A stretch of 64,000 nt of DNA, from NCBI GenBank assembly GCA_000697665.1, contig KL197730.1, positions 349,737 to 413,736 of the forward strand. The letters are read 5' to 3'. The stretch's first letter is position 1, and each line of letters opens with the position of its first letter. The stretch is from Jaapia argillacea MUCL 33604. Taxonomy: Eukaryota > Basidiomycota > Agaricomycetes > Jaapiales > Jaapiaceae. This document shows, piece after piece, positions 54,116 through 64,000 of this stretch. The notes under the pieces were generated by a model, which was not told the origin of the DNA, searched no databases, and worked only from the letters and a program-made list of their open reading frames with translations. A program made the position numbers and the translations under genes.

Positions 54116-55242
54116 TATCAGGAAGCTTCTTATCTTGATGATCCGAGTCCCGATACACTGCCACAACACATTCTGATGATCCGATACTACGGGATTTACA
54201 AAACACTTACATCACTCTCCACACCATCGCTTATTGACTTCTCCACCTCATGTCTGTGCTCTTGGACTGAGTCCTTGATCAGGAAGATACTCGCTTTAGG
54301 TTTCCGAGATTAACTACTATAGATCCTGCTCATTCCAAGGCTTCTGTGCACTTCCCCTTTCGGTCCGATATGCCTTCGTTAGGACTTCACTCGCTTCCGA
54401 GGATACTCAGTATGTTTTACCTCAGTTACTTGACTTCCAACTTGTCCCCCTCTTTTGTTGCACACTCCTTCACTTGATTCACCCTCATGTTGTCCCAAAT
54501 TCATCTTTCCCTTTATCCTTCCCTATTCCGTAGCTACCTCATGTACTTAGGTATAAAAACCTATCTGTAGCTACTTTCCCAATAACAATCTTTTGTGATC
54601 TCTCTTGTCTGGAGTTGCTCTCGGATGTCGTTCACCCTCGCGCTCTCAATCTAAGCTTGTCCTTGTGTTGCTCTCTAGTGTCCCCTTGGAATCTAACTGT
54701 CTCAGGCTTTGGACTTCTTTGTCTTCAGGATTTCCGGTATTTCTTACTTTTGACTTGTGTTGACGTTTCCCAACCTTCACATTCTATCTCGATGCTTTCT
54801 TTTCAATTCATTCCAATCTTATTTCGTTCCAATTAGTGTTTTCCCTTCGTTCCTATCCTGATGTATTAGTTTCAGTCCATTTTGATTTGATTTCTTTGTT
54901 TTCCTATTGTTTTAGTTTGCTTTCGTCACCCGTCTTACAGTTAGTTTCGTCGTATCGTATCCTTAGGTTTCCGAGTAGTCCGACCTGATTCCCTTCGTTC
55001 CAGACACCCGCGCAAGTACTCGCCATAGCGCACCCTCCCCTCGGGATTACTCCTCCACTATTGCTGTGTTGAGTTGAGTTTCCCTTTGTATTCCAATTAC
55101 TAGACACATCACTTTCAGACCTTACCAAGTCTGTCCTACACATTCCCACATCCCGAAACACTGATCCCTCCTGTTCTTTGATTTCCATTGAAGACAAACA
55201 ACTACCCCTCACTTGGAACTTATGCACCCCAAGTACCCCACA
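54116..55242 (+). mobile_element. LTR-like copy 1 (1127 bp)
   Basis: The sequence runs from TATCAGGAAGCTTC (preceded by TG, as in an LTR start) to GTACCCCACA, and is repeated in inverted orientation at 61964-63090 with the same length. A GGTATAAAAACC box near 54550, followed by AATAACAATC, suggests an LTR promoter on the plus strand. No 5-bp target duplication was found around it, so it may be one end of a rearranged element. The antisense of its 3' part gives open frames without known domains. Confidence 0.75.
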
Positions 55243-55434
55243 GTAGCTGCTCTGGTACCCATTGACCCAGCCTATTACCCCTGAGCTAAACACTGCTGTA
55301 ACTCAGCCTCTGACAACTCTAAATGTACAGTCTCTTCTTGATAGTTCTCCAATCTCACAATTGCATGAGGGATACAGTGAATAATGACCCTATGCAACGA
55401 GCCCAACTCATGAGACACTTGTGGCTGGCAGCTA

Positions 55435-58400
55435 TTGAAACTCAGCTGCATTGAGATATTCATTTGGATCCGAATCCCAAGGTATCCTCGTCCTACCTCT
55501 ATTATGGCAAAGACTACAAAGAAAACAAGGACAAAACCAAAGCCCAAGACAGCTCAGGCAAAAGGTAAAAAGCAAGGGGCAACCAATGATAACAATCCTC
55601 AATCCAGCAAAAAAAACTATGCCACCACCAGTGAAGATATGACAGAGACACATAACACAGGGGCATCTAACTCAGAAGCTCTTAGTAACCCCAGATGACA
55701 TGCATCCATAGCCAGTGAAGAGGAGGATGCAGCCCTCCATGGTGATGATGTGACTATTGAACACACACCTCTTACCATCTCAAGTGACAGCAAAGACAAG
55801 AACTCTGATGCCAAGTTAGGTGAGTAGTTGCAATCTTGGATAAAGGATTATAGTGGCTTACCCTATCGGATAGAGCAACTCCAAAAAAGCTGGAACTCAC
55901 TGATATATGCATTCTTCAAGCCAACGCCAGAGGTGTCATACATGAACCAATGGCAATGCCACAAGTTTGCTTGTATGGCCAAAGGTTGCAAGCATCGGGT
56001 ACAGTGTTTTCTCGACAAGGGTGATGCGGGGTCAACCAGGAACATGATCAAACATGTCAAGTCTTGCTGGGGTGAGGAAGTCTACAAGCAGGTCACCAAA
56101 ATCAAGAACTTGAAGGACACTCAAGAATTGGTGAAAACATACCAGGAGTTGGGGTCAATTGATGCTGCATTCAAGAAGCAAGGGGGAGGAAAGATTTGCT
56201 ATAGTCATCAACAGCACACGAGAACTGAAACAAAGTGAGTATCTCTACAGACAATCCTCAATACATGAAAGATTCTTACGTTGGTTGCCTGGGAGAGTGG
56301 AGATTGTTCATTGGGTGTCGGAGAACCTTTGACCATTCAAGATAGCTGAGGATTGTGGTTTCAAATCATTGATGAAAACGGGTCGGCTGGAATACTACCT
56401 CCCATCAAGATCCACAATTTCAAGGGATGTTTGTTTGGTGTTTGCAAATTGCCAACAACAAATGGCTAAGATGATGAGGGTTAGTCTCGTCAAACGTGAC
56501 ATGTGAATGTTGAAGAGCTGACTGACACTTACCATCATAGGAATACAAGGGCCAGCTCAGCTTTGCCACAGATGCATGGACATCACCAAACCACAAGGCC
56601 TTTGTTGCTGTTTCAGTCCACCTTGAGCATAGTGGCAAACTGTTGTGTATCATCTTGGATATTGTTGAGGTGGCAGCAGTTAGTGCCTTCCGTAAATTTA
56701 CATCTACTGGTACTAAAACAAAATAGTCCCACTTGGGGAAGAATCTTGCATTGGCCTTTGCAACAATCCTGGACAAGTTTGGGATATCAGAAAAGGTCAG
56801 AAGGTTTCAAATTTGCAGATGGCAAGTGTTACTCACTATTGACAGTGTCTTGGGATCACTTGCAACAATGCATTGAACAATGATGTCATGATTGACGAGC
56901 TGTTTGATTTTCTCCCAAAGTTTCCAGGACCCACCAATAGGAGCCAATGCTTCCTGCATGTTGTGAATCTCGTTGCAAAGACAATATTAAAGCAATACGA
57001 CATACCCAAGAAGGGGGTATCAGATGTGATTGATGATGCCAAGAAGTTGCTACTTGAACTCACATTGAATATTGATCTTGAAGGTGAACAAAGGGAGGCA
57101 GAGATTAACAGAGACTTGGAGACTGAGATCGATGATATTGATGGCTGGGTAGATGAGGTGGCATCACTAACCGCAGTGGAACAAGAGGAGTTGCAAGAGA
57201 ACATTGGGCCCGTTTGACTTGTTCTCATCAAGGTGGGCTAGTTCTAGAGATGCCGAGCAGTGAGTTGTCTGACAGGTGTACATTGATAGCTTCGAAAGCT
57301 GGCAGTGAAGATCATCTATTCAACGACAAAGCTGTTGCCAGAGTGGTACAAGAAAGTTGCCGAGTTTAAGTTGTCAAAGCAATTGATGCCCAGGGATGTG
57401 TCGACAAGGTGGAATTCCACATTTGACATGATTGATTTTGCGCTTGAGTACAGGGTGCCGTTGGATGCGATAAGTTCAGACTGCAATAATGACTTGCAGG
57501 CATTTGAGTTGACAGAGACAGAGTGGTTGATTGCAAAGCAGTTGCAGGATGTATTGAAGGTAAACAGCCTCTGTTCTCACACTATGCTGGTAGCCTGAAG
57601 CCCTTACCCTCACCGCCTGCTCATGCCCACTATCCTCCAGATACTCAAGGATGCTACCCTCTTCTTCTCTCAGGTGACACCTAATCTGGCGACTGTCATT
57701 CCTGCCATGGACATCATTGACGAAACCTTCATGAACCACTTGCTCAATCACCAGTGTTTGGATGTCTCAATACATGTGTCAGTGAACCTTGCCAAGAAGA
57801 CACTCAACCACTACTATGACAAGACAGATTTGTCAGAGGTATACTGAATCACTATGGGTATGTTTCATTCATCAGAAACTGTGAGCTATAATCGAGATTG
57901 ATTCATTTTTATTGCCATTACTAGTTCTACACCCCTGCCACAAGCTAGCCTACTTCAAGAGGGCCAGCTGGTTGCCTGAGTGGATCACAACCACCAAAGA
58001 GATCATTCACAATGAGTACAAGCTGTCCTACCCCCAAAATGAAGATCTTACAGAGGACAAAGCTGAGCTGGCACTGGCAACGGTATGTTGTCAATGATCG
58101 TCCTTCCTACCAATACTCTTTTTAACCACTGCCCGTTTTCAGACCCAACCAGCCAACATATTTGATGCAATCCCCACCCTCACAAAGCCAAAACGATCAG
58201 AGCTACATGACAAACTCAACAGTTACCTGAGCACTGACTGCAAACATGTCAACAATGTCCTCATGTGGTGGACCCAGTGGCAGGCGACATACCCCACCCT
58301 CTGTTGTATGGCCCTCAACTATTTGAGCATCTCCGGTATGTATTCATCTATTTGTTGTCATTGATTTGTTTGCATATGCTAACCTGTTGTGGTCTTAGCA

Positions 58401-58628
58401 ACATCTGTAGACATCGAACACATCTTCAGCTGTGGCCAACTTGTCCTATCTCATGTTTGTAACCATCTTTTGGCACAGATGACTTGTGCAATTCTGTGCC
58501 TCAGCTCTTGGAGTTTATTAGGCCTTGTTAAGGATGAAGATGTTCTCAAGGTTGCAGTGTTGGCAGATGTTGAAGGCAAAGAGGAAGAGGAATTAGAGGA
58601 GGGGTGGGACTTGATTATTATCAAGTAG
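55435..58628 (+). pseudogene. hAT-type transposase, degenerate
   Basis: Plus-strand segments resemble a fungal hAT transposase. A Lys-rich amino terminus leads to a BED-like finger region: WNSLIYAFFKPTPEVSYMNQ, CHKFACMAKGCKHRVQCFLD and TRNMIKHVKSCWGEEVY (55828-56238). Next come HRWLPGRVEIVHWVSENL-like sequence with SLMKTGRLEYYLPS (about 56280-56410), FATDAWTSPNH (about 56553-56590) and DNVMIDELFDFLPKFPGPTN-like sequence with QCFLHVVNLVAKTILKQYDI (56873-57005). DVSTRWNSTFDMIDFALEYR (about 57388-57450) follows, and the C-terminal dimerisation part is LTKPKRSELHDKLNSYL, VLMWWTQWQATYPTL and ATSVDIEHIFSCGQ (58170-58440). Some breaks look like introns, but several stops and frame changes (for example near 55700, 56870 and 57215) do not, so it is probably inactive. 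Confidence 0.75.
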
Positions 58629-59040
58629 ATTGATTTCTTGGCTGGCTTCAAGCCAGCCCACCTTTCCACTTCAATTACTTCCTTCTTCTCGATGATCAAA
58701 GTGATAGGTCTCTGATAATGCCCACTGGCCGGTCATTCCAAATACAGGCTCCATCTCGGAGCCTCACCTTGCAGTTTTTGGTGAGGGATGTTTCTGAGTC
58801 ACCCTCACTATTTCTTCATTCTTTCCCCCCATCTGCTACATTATTCTCGTGTGCTAATGTCCTCCGCATCCCACTCAGATGAAAAACAAGCACTCACGCT
58901 GAAGTATGTTAAGCTCATCCTCAAGTACTTTTTGATGCAGTACAACGACGACGGAGCACAGGTGTGTCCATCATTGTGATGTATTGTTATAATCATTCTA
59001 ACTAGCTGGACAGTTCAAATTCCTCCACAAGAATCTCGTA
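58629..59040. other. Flank of the hAT relic, no confident gene
   Basis: A short frame (about 58855-58960) reads SHSDEKQALTLKYVKLILKY and ends at a GTGTGT donor; nothing recognisable continues it. An imperfect inverted pair around GGCTGGCTTCAAGCCAGCC (58637-58655) forms a small hairpin just after the transposase. Confidence 0.35.
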
Positions 59041-60480
59041 TGTTGTAGGGCTTGCCCATGGACTAGCCACAGATATGGTGGAGAGACGACACAGAGAAGA
59101 GATAGAGAAATCAACAAGAAAGCATACTGTGCAACATGGAAGGAACAATTCAAAGACTCGGCGATAACTCAGCGAGAATCCACACACATCTCGTTGACCC
59201 AATCAATTACCGCTCAGTGATATCTCAGTGATGATAATCACGTATTCTAATGACTTTGTGATAACTCGGCGAAGATAAACACGTGTCTTGGCGATTCAGC
59301 TGGTCACCGCTTGGCGAATCCTCAGCGACCTACCATGCGCACTCCAGACTTCGGAACCTCGGCGATCTGTTGCAGTAGTATAGCAATTCATCGTCACAAC
59401 ATTGCTCCAATCCATTATTCCTTCTCTACAACTCGACGAATCGACAACACTCGCATCAGGAACCTCACAATATGCCCCAGACCGTGTCAGGAACCAGTGA
59501 TTCACACTTTGCTGAAGCGCTGAGAAGCTTTTAACTTCAAAGAACCCTCTGACTTGGTCAAATTCCACCAAGAAACCTTGCTCCTCCCTTTGCGAATATT
59601 CCAATCATTTTATCGCCACACCATCATCAATGTGCTCCTGTCACTGATCTTCACAATCGCTCGACAATACCAAACTCTTCCAAACTCGCTGACTTGCTGC
59701 TTGTTCACCCACATGTCTGGACTCATGTTTTATCATCGATCTCCAATTTCCTTGTATGTTTTTGCTCTTTCTCTGACTCCTCCCTGATACTCTCCATGTT
59801 CTATTTGTCTTTTACTATTCAGAGGCTTGGCACACATCCTCCTGGCTTTTCTGCTATGTATGTTTGACTTGGCCAGTGTCTCTGGGGGCCTGAGACCTCC
59901 TTGTATTTATACCTAGATGCTTGACTTGGAACAATTCAGCTTTTGACCCCACTTGAGTTAACTGGACTTCACCCACTATCTGGAACAACCCTTTACTCGG
60001 TACTCATCTCTCTGCTCAAACTTAGTGATTTTACAACTGTTTGAAACCTTTGCACGTATGTTTTATCCTTTATCGTTGTTTTATCCCTTGCTGTTATCTG
60101 TCCCTGGCCTCTCTTTGTCGGAGACCTTCATTGGTCATCCCCCCTTGATTGCTTCAGGCATCAGGTTCTCCTTCTACGAACAGAGCTTGTAACTGTTCAC
60201 CTTCTTCAACCAGTGCTTCATCCTCTTCACTTTCTCTTCCAACAGAGCTTACCCCTTTCTACGTTCTACAACCAGCACTTTACCCCTTTCACGTTCTTCG
60301 ACCAGAGCTTTGCCCACTTCACTTTCTATGAAAAGAGTTTATAACTGTTGATTGCCCTAACCTGTCCAATATCGCCGAAGCAGTTATTGTTGACCCTCAC
60401 GCATACCGAACTATTGTGTCCCGACCTCGGCGACGTATCTCAGCGAAACTTTGCCAAGCCTATTAGGCTTAAAAGCCCTT
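59041..60480. mobile_element. Probable LTR-type relic with reiterated CTCRGCGA words
   Basis: The stretch begins TGTTGTAGGGC. Between 59155 and 59365 it carries repeated words CTCGGCGA and CTCAGCGA (59159, 59171, 59274, 59322, 59358 and variants), which reappear at about 60426-60446. No reverse transcriptase, integrase or other coding domain is visible, and I could not find a matching TAACA-type end or target duplication, so the element type is a guess. Confidence 0.35.
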
Positions 60481-60639
60481 GCTTGCTTCAATTCCATTGC
60501 TCCCTGATATTTTCATATCCTGCTTGCTAGCTTCATACTATCCTACTCTTGTTCTCCTCTGCTTGGGCGTGCCACTACGCCTACTGGGCAACCCATATTA
60601 CTGGTTACTAACAAACTTCTACCTCTTAGGATTAGCACT

Positions 60640-61395
60640 CTGCCTTAAACCTGGTGTTGAGCTTGCCTTAGACTTGTCCTCTGTCCCCATGGATACAGCC
60701 TGAACCTCCCAGCTTTCTTGGACACCTGTCTGAGAATTGCACAAAACCCGGTCACAACCTACCTGACCAACATTCAATGTGAAGACCTGGAGAATAGAAT
60801 GTCTGCATTGGTGAGTTTAAGTTTTTCGGATGCCATTACTCCAATCTCATTAAATATCAGCAGCTTCAACCTTGCAAACCTGCCGACCCTTACCATTGGG
60901 AATCCATTGCTGAATTCACACGGAATCTGGCTGAGCAATATGTCATGGCAGCTGAGAATACCGCTACTCAACTCCATTGGGATATACAGTCTCTCAGCCA
61001 TGTCCTTACCTTTGTTAACTCTGAGCCATCTGATGATGGCTACGAGCTCCTATTGATGCTTGCAAGCCTTACAACTCAGAACACCATTGGCTCTGGTCCC
61101 AACTTTGTTGGCCAACATGTCCAGCCTGCAGAAGTTCTTGCCTTTGCCAGGGACAAGTTTCTGGTGGGTGTTGGTATATTGGTATCATTTTCAAGGGACT
61201 AATACTCTTGTAGCAATTTTTTTTCCATCTTGCTGTTGATGGGTGGCATACACATGCTGTGGGTGGAGCCCCCAACTTGGTAGGTATAGAGGAACACCTC
61301 CCAGAACTGGAGGCTGTTTCGGATGGAGAGGGAGATGTTGCTGATGATGGATATGATAGTGAACTTGGTGACAAAGAGGGTGAAGGGTTGTAATC
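60640..61395 (+). pseudogene. Coding-like relic, family unknown
   Basis: A frame at about 60858-61165 reads KYQQLQPCKPADPYHWESIA, then DIQSLSHVLTFVNSEPSDDG and QHVQPAEVLAFARDKFL before a GTGGGT donor. A further acidic segment (about 61235-61391) reads GWHTHAVGGAPNLVGIEEHL and ELEAVSDGEGDVADDGYDSE to a stop. Upstream, CEDLENRMSAL ends at a GTGAGT donor (about 60812). These look like the last exons of a transposon or domesticated gene that I cannot identify. Confidence 0.4.
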
Positions 61396-61963
61396 AAAGG
61401 AATGTCTTGGGGGTTTCACATATATTACAAACTGTGAATGAATGTTTTACATGTCTTGAGTCCTACGATATGATACCAATACCTGTTTGTACCCAGGGGT
61501 AGACCTGCATACCCACCTACCTGTCATATACCCATACCTGTACTGAGGGGTTGGATTTTCTATGGGTATGGGTACGGGTGAAGCACTTGGCACCTGGGGG
61601 TTTACCTGTGCTACTCCCTAGTCTGTCTTTCTAATGGGTGTCGATCCACCCTAGAATCTCACACCTGTGCAATTTTAACTGGCTCTACAATTATCAACTC
61701 GACTATCAGAATTACAGATATTTCAGACATTGTGGCTCTGATAATGTATTATAATGCTAGGTAAACCCCCCACCGTTTTCCTGATGTAAGTGTGACAGGT
61801 GTTTACTAGGGATTACTCTCCAGGATCACTCTGTACTAAGTGTGGGAATACCTCAGGCTGAGTTTGAATCTCTTAATGTATTTGTGTAGTTACTCCTTCC
61901 AAATACATTCATCATTACTGCCTAATTCACAATTGGCCTCCTCTGAGAGAGCACCGACTGTGT
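61396..61963. other. Non-coding stretch
   Basis: No gene. It contains imperfect palindromic words around ATACCCATACCTGTAC and GGGTATGGGTACGGGT (61535-61580), a possible transposon end. Confidence 0.4.
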
Positions 61964-63090
61964 TGTGGGGTACTCGGGGTTCGTATGTTCCAAGTGAGGG
62001 GTAGTTGTTTGTCTTCAATGGAAATTGAAGAACAGGAGGGATCAGTGTTTCGGGATGTGGGAATGTGTAGGACAGACTTTGTAAGGTCCAGAATTGATGT
62101 GTCCAGTAATCAGAACACAAAAGGAAACTCAACTCGACACAGTGATAGTGGAGGAGTAATCCTGAGGGGAGGGTGCACTATGGCGAGTACTTGCACAGGT
62201 GTCCGGAACATCGGGAATCGAGTCGGACTACTCGGAAATCTAAGGATACGATACGACGAAACTAACTGTAAGACGTGTGATGAAAACAAACTAAAACAAT
62301 AGGAAAACGAAGAAATCAAATCAAAACAGACTGAAACTAATACATTGGGATAGGAACAAAAGGGAAAACACTAATCAGAACGAAATAAGATCAGAATGAA
62401 TCGAAAAGAAAGTGTCAAGATAGAACGTGAAGGTTGGGTAACGTCAACACAAGTCAAAAGTAAGAAAGATTGGAAATCCCAAAGGTAAAGAAGTCCGAAG
62501 CCCGAGACAGTTAGATTCGAGGGGACACTAGAGAGCAACACAAGGACAAGCTTAGATTGAGAGCACGAGGGTGAACGACATCCGAGAGCAACTCAGGACG
62601 AGAGAGATCACGAAAGATTGTTATTGGGGAAGTAGCTACGGACAGGTTTTTATACCTAAGTACATGAGGTAGCTACAGAATAGGGAAGGATAAAGGGAAA
62701 GGTGAATTTGGGACAACATGAGGGTGAATCAAGTGAAGGAGTGCGCAACGAAAGAGGGGGACAAGTCGGAAGTCAAGTAACTGAGGTAAAACATACTGAG
62801 TATCCTCGGAAGCGAGTGAAGTCCTAATGGAGGCGTATCGGACCGAAAGGGGAAGTGCACAGAAGCCTCAGGATGAGCAGGATCTATAGTAGTTAATCTC
62901 GGAAACCTAAACCAAGTATCTTCCTGATCGAGGACTCAGTCCAAGAGCACAGACATGAGGTGGAGAAGTCGATAAGCGATGGTGTGGAGAGTGATGTAAG
63001 TGTTTTGTAAATCCCGGAGTATCGGATCATTGGAATGCATTGTGGCAGTGTATCGGGACTCGGATCATCGAGATAAGAAGCTTCCTGATA
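61964..63090 (-). mobile_element. LTR-like copy 2 (1127 bp, inverted)
   Basis: This is the reverse complement of the copy at 54116-55242, same length, with scattered substitutions. Read on the minus strand it starts TATCAGGAAGCTTC at 63090, has the TATAAAAACC box near 62655 and ends GTACCCCACA at 61964. Flanking 5-mers do not match, so it is not a simple solo LTR. It may be the 3' LTR of an element whose internal region continues to the right, where the 149-bp repeat lies. Confidence 0.75.
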
Positions 63091-63129
63091 AGATTGTCGA
63101 GATTCCGGGGACGTGCAAGGTCGTAAGTC

Positions 63130-63800
63130 CAAGGTGGTGAAGGAGGAGTTCTCAGTCGGATCGGATGTCTCGGAGTCCTAGGAACGTTCGCATCGGGTGC
63201 ATCGGAGTCGTGTCGTCGGGTCGAATACGGTCCTGACTTGATAACGTCGGAATTCCCGATACTGAATGACGTGGAGGCGAGATGGTGAACAACTAGTCTT
63301 GAGTCGAATTCCGATGTTCCGGACTCCTAGGAACGTTTGCATCGGGTGCATCGGAATTGTATCGTCGGGTCAAATACAGTCCTAATCGTAGAACATCGGA
63401 AANNNNNNNNNNNNNNNNNNNNNNNNNNNNNNNNNNNNNNNNNNNNNNNNNNNNNNNNNNNNNNNNNNNNNNNNNNNNNNNNNNNNNNNNNNNNNNNNNN
63501 NNNNNNNNNNNNNNNNNNNNNNNNNNNNNNNNNNNNNNNNNNNNNNNNNNNNNNNNNNNNNNNNNNNNNNNNNNNNNNNNNNNNNNNNNNNNNNNNNNNN
63601 NNNNNNNNNNNNNNNNNNNNNNNNNNNNNNNNNNNNNNNNNNNNNNNNNNNTGAATGACGTGGAGGCGAGATGGTGAACAACTAGTCTTGAGTCGAATTC
63701 CGATGTTCCGGACTCCTAGGAACGTTTGCATCGGGTGCATCGGAATTGTATCGTCGGGTCAAATACAGTCCTAATCGTAGAACATCGGAAATCCCGATAC
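63130..63800. repeat. 149-bp tandem repeat with assembly gap
   Basis: The word TCCTAGGAACGTT recurs at 63176 and 63325 (149 bp apart) and again at 63714 after the gap. Each unit contains TTGCATCGGGTGCATCGGA, TCGTCGGGTCAAATAC and GAATGACGTGGAGGCGAGAT. The units on either side of the gap are identical over their visible length. It is CpG-rich, unlike the minisatellite at 19 kb. Confidence 0.88.
63403..63651. other. Assembly gap (249 N)
   Basis: The gap falls inside the 149-bp tandem array. The left edge stops at ACATCGGAA and the right edge resumes at TGAATGACG, positions only about 10 bp apart within a unit, so the real sequence is about 10 bp plus a whole number of units, and the copy number is unknown. 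Confidence 0.95.
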
Positions 63801-64000
63801 TAAGCAATGTGGAGGCAAAATAGTGGACATCTGGTCTCAGGAGGAATCTCAGAGTTGGAGCAGATAGGAAATTCCGATGTCATCCAGAATACGATCGAAT
63901 CGTTAGGAGAATTTGGCGCGCCTTTGGATGTTTGGATATTTCTGAGTTCAGAATGACAAGGAAGTGAATTACTGAAGGTCAAGTTTTGTTTGAGATGGGA
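63801..64000. other. Right edge, no gene seen
   Basis: Diverged sequence after the last 149-bp unit, without a recognisable coding frame. It may belong to the internal or 3' part of the LTR element. Confidence 0.4.

Noticed and set aside
54904-55293. Gene common to 54904-55293 (minus) and 61985-62302 (plus)
   Set aside because: The matching frames (QEGSVFRDVGMCRTD) lie wholly inside the two inverted LTR-like copies and carry no known domain; similarity reflects the repeat, not a gene.
61535-61580. Telomere-like GGGTATGGGTACGGGT
   Set aside because: Only two or three irregular units within a local palindrome; not a telomeric array.

Overview
The window looks like accessory chromosome of a basidiomycete fungus, most likely an Agaricomycete. 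The signs are short introns of about 43-90 nt with GT..AG ends and CTRAY branch points, STAND/NLR genes of the NACHT-WD40 (HET-E/NWD) type, a Plavaka-type transposase, a basidiomycete-style TET/JBP dioxygenase next to a DUF6532-like gene, a hAT transposase and several LTR remnants. No rRNA, tRNA gene, CRISPR or bacterial feature was seen.

The dominant structure is a direct segmental duplication. About 13.4 kb (copy A, ~2.51-15.96 kb) recurs at ~26.09-40.30 kb (copy B) with the same gene order: a truncated zuotin-like J-protein (minus), an unidentified coding-like stretch, a decayed IGHMBP2/Hcs1-like helicase (plus), a decayed P-loop ATPase with a FFDEAHK Walker B (minus), an unidentified decayed minus-strand gene, and a NACHT-WD40 NLR (plus). 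The housekeeping-type genes are broken in both copies, partly by shared lesions, so they were already relics before duplication. The NLR is what survives. Copy A assembles into an uninterrupted 1539-residue, ten-exon protein with a start codon split by an intron. Copy B is the same gene with one nonsense codon between the NACHT region and the WD40 propeller. A third fragment, of the NLR C-terminus only, lies at ~40.8-41.3 kb.

Between the two copies (16-26 kb) are AT-rich, CpG-poor sequence, a ~2.1 kb minisatellite of 70-bp units split by a 435-bp solo LTR with a perfect target duplication, a second, unrelated NACHT gene (minus, truncated), a 780-bp element with 22-bp perfect inverted ends and pol III-like boxes, and an unidentified minus-strand gene.

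From 41 kb to the end the window is mobile DNA: a degenerate repeat (41.6-42.5 kb), a Plavaka transposase (minus, 42.8-46.5 kb) split by a 687-bp solo LTR, a G-poor C/A-rich tract (46.9-48.6 kb), a TET/JBP-like 2OG-Fe(II) dioxygenase gene and a DUF6532-like gene (plus, 48.6-53.7 kb), a degenerate hAT element (55.4-58.6 kb) lying between two inverted 1127-bp LTR-like copies, and a 149-bp tandem repeat containing an assembly gap. A second gap lies in copy B of zuotin.

The NLR bodies, minisatellite and intervening DNA are strongly CpG-depleted, and the depletion begins inside the NLR genes. Together with the linked TET/JBP gene this points to cytosine methylation acting on this locus, though that is inference.
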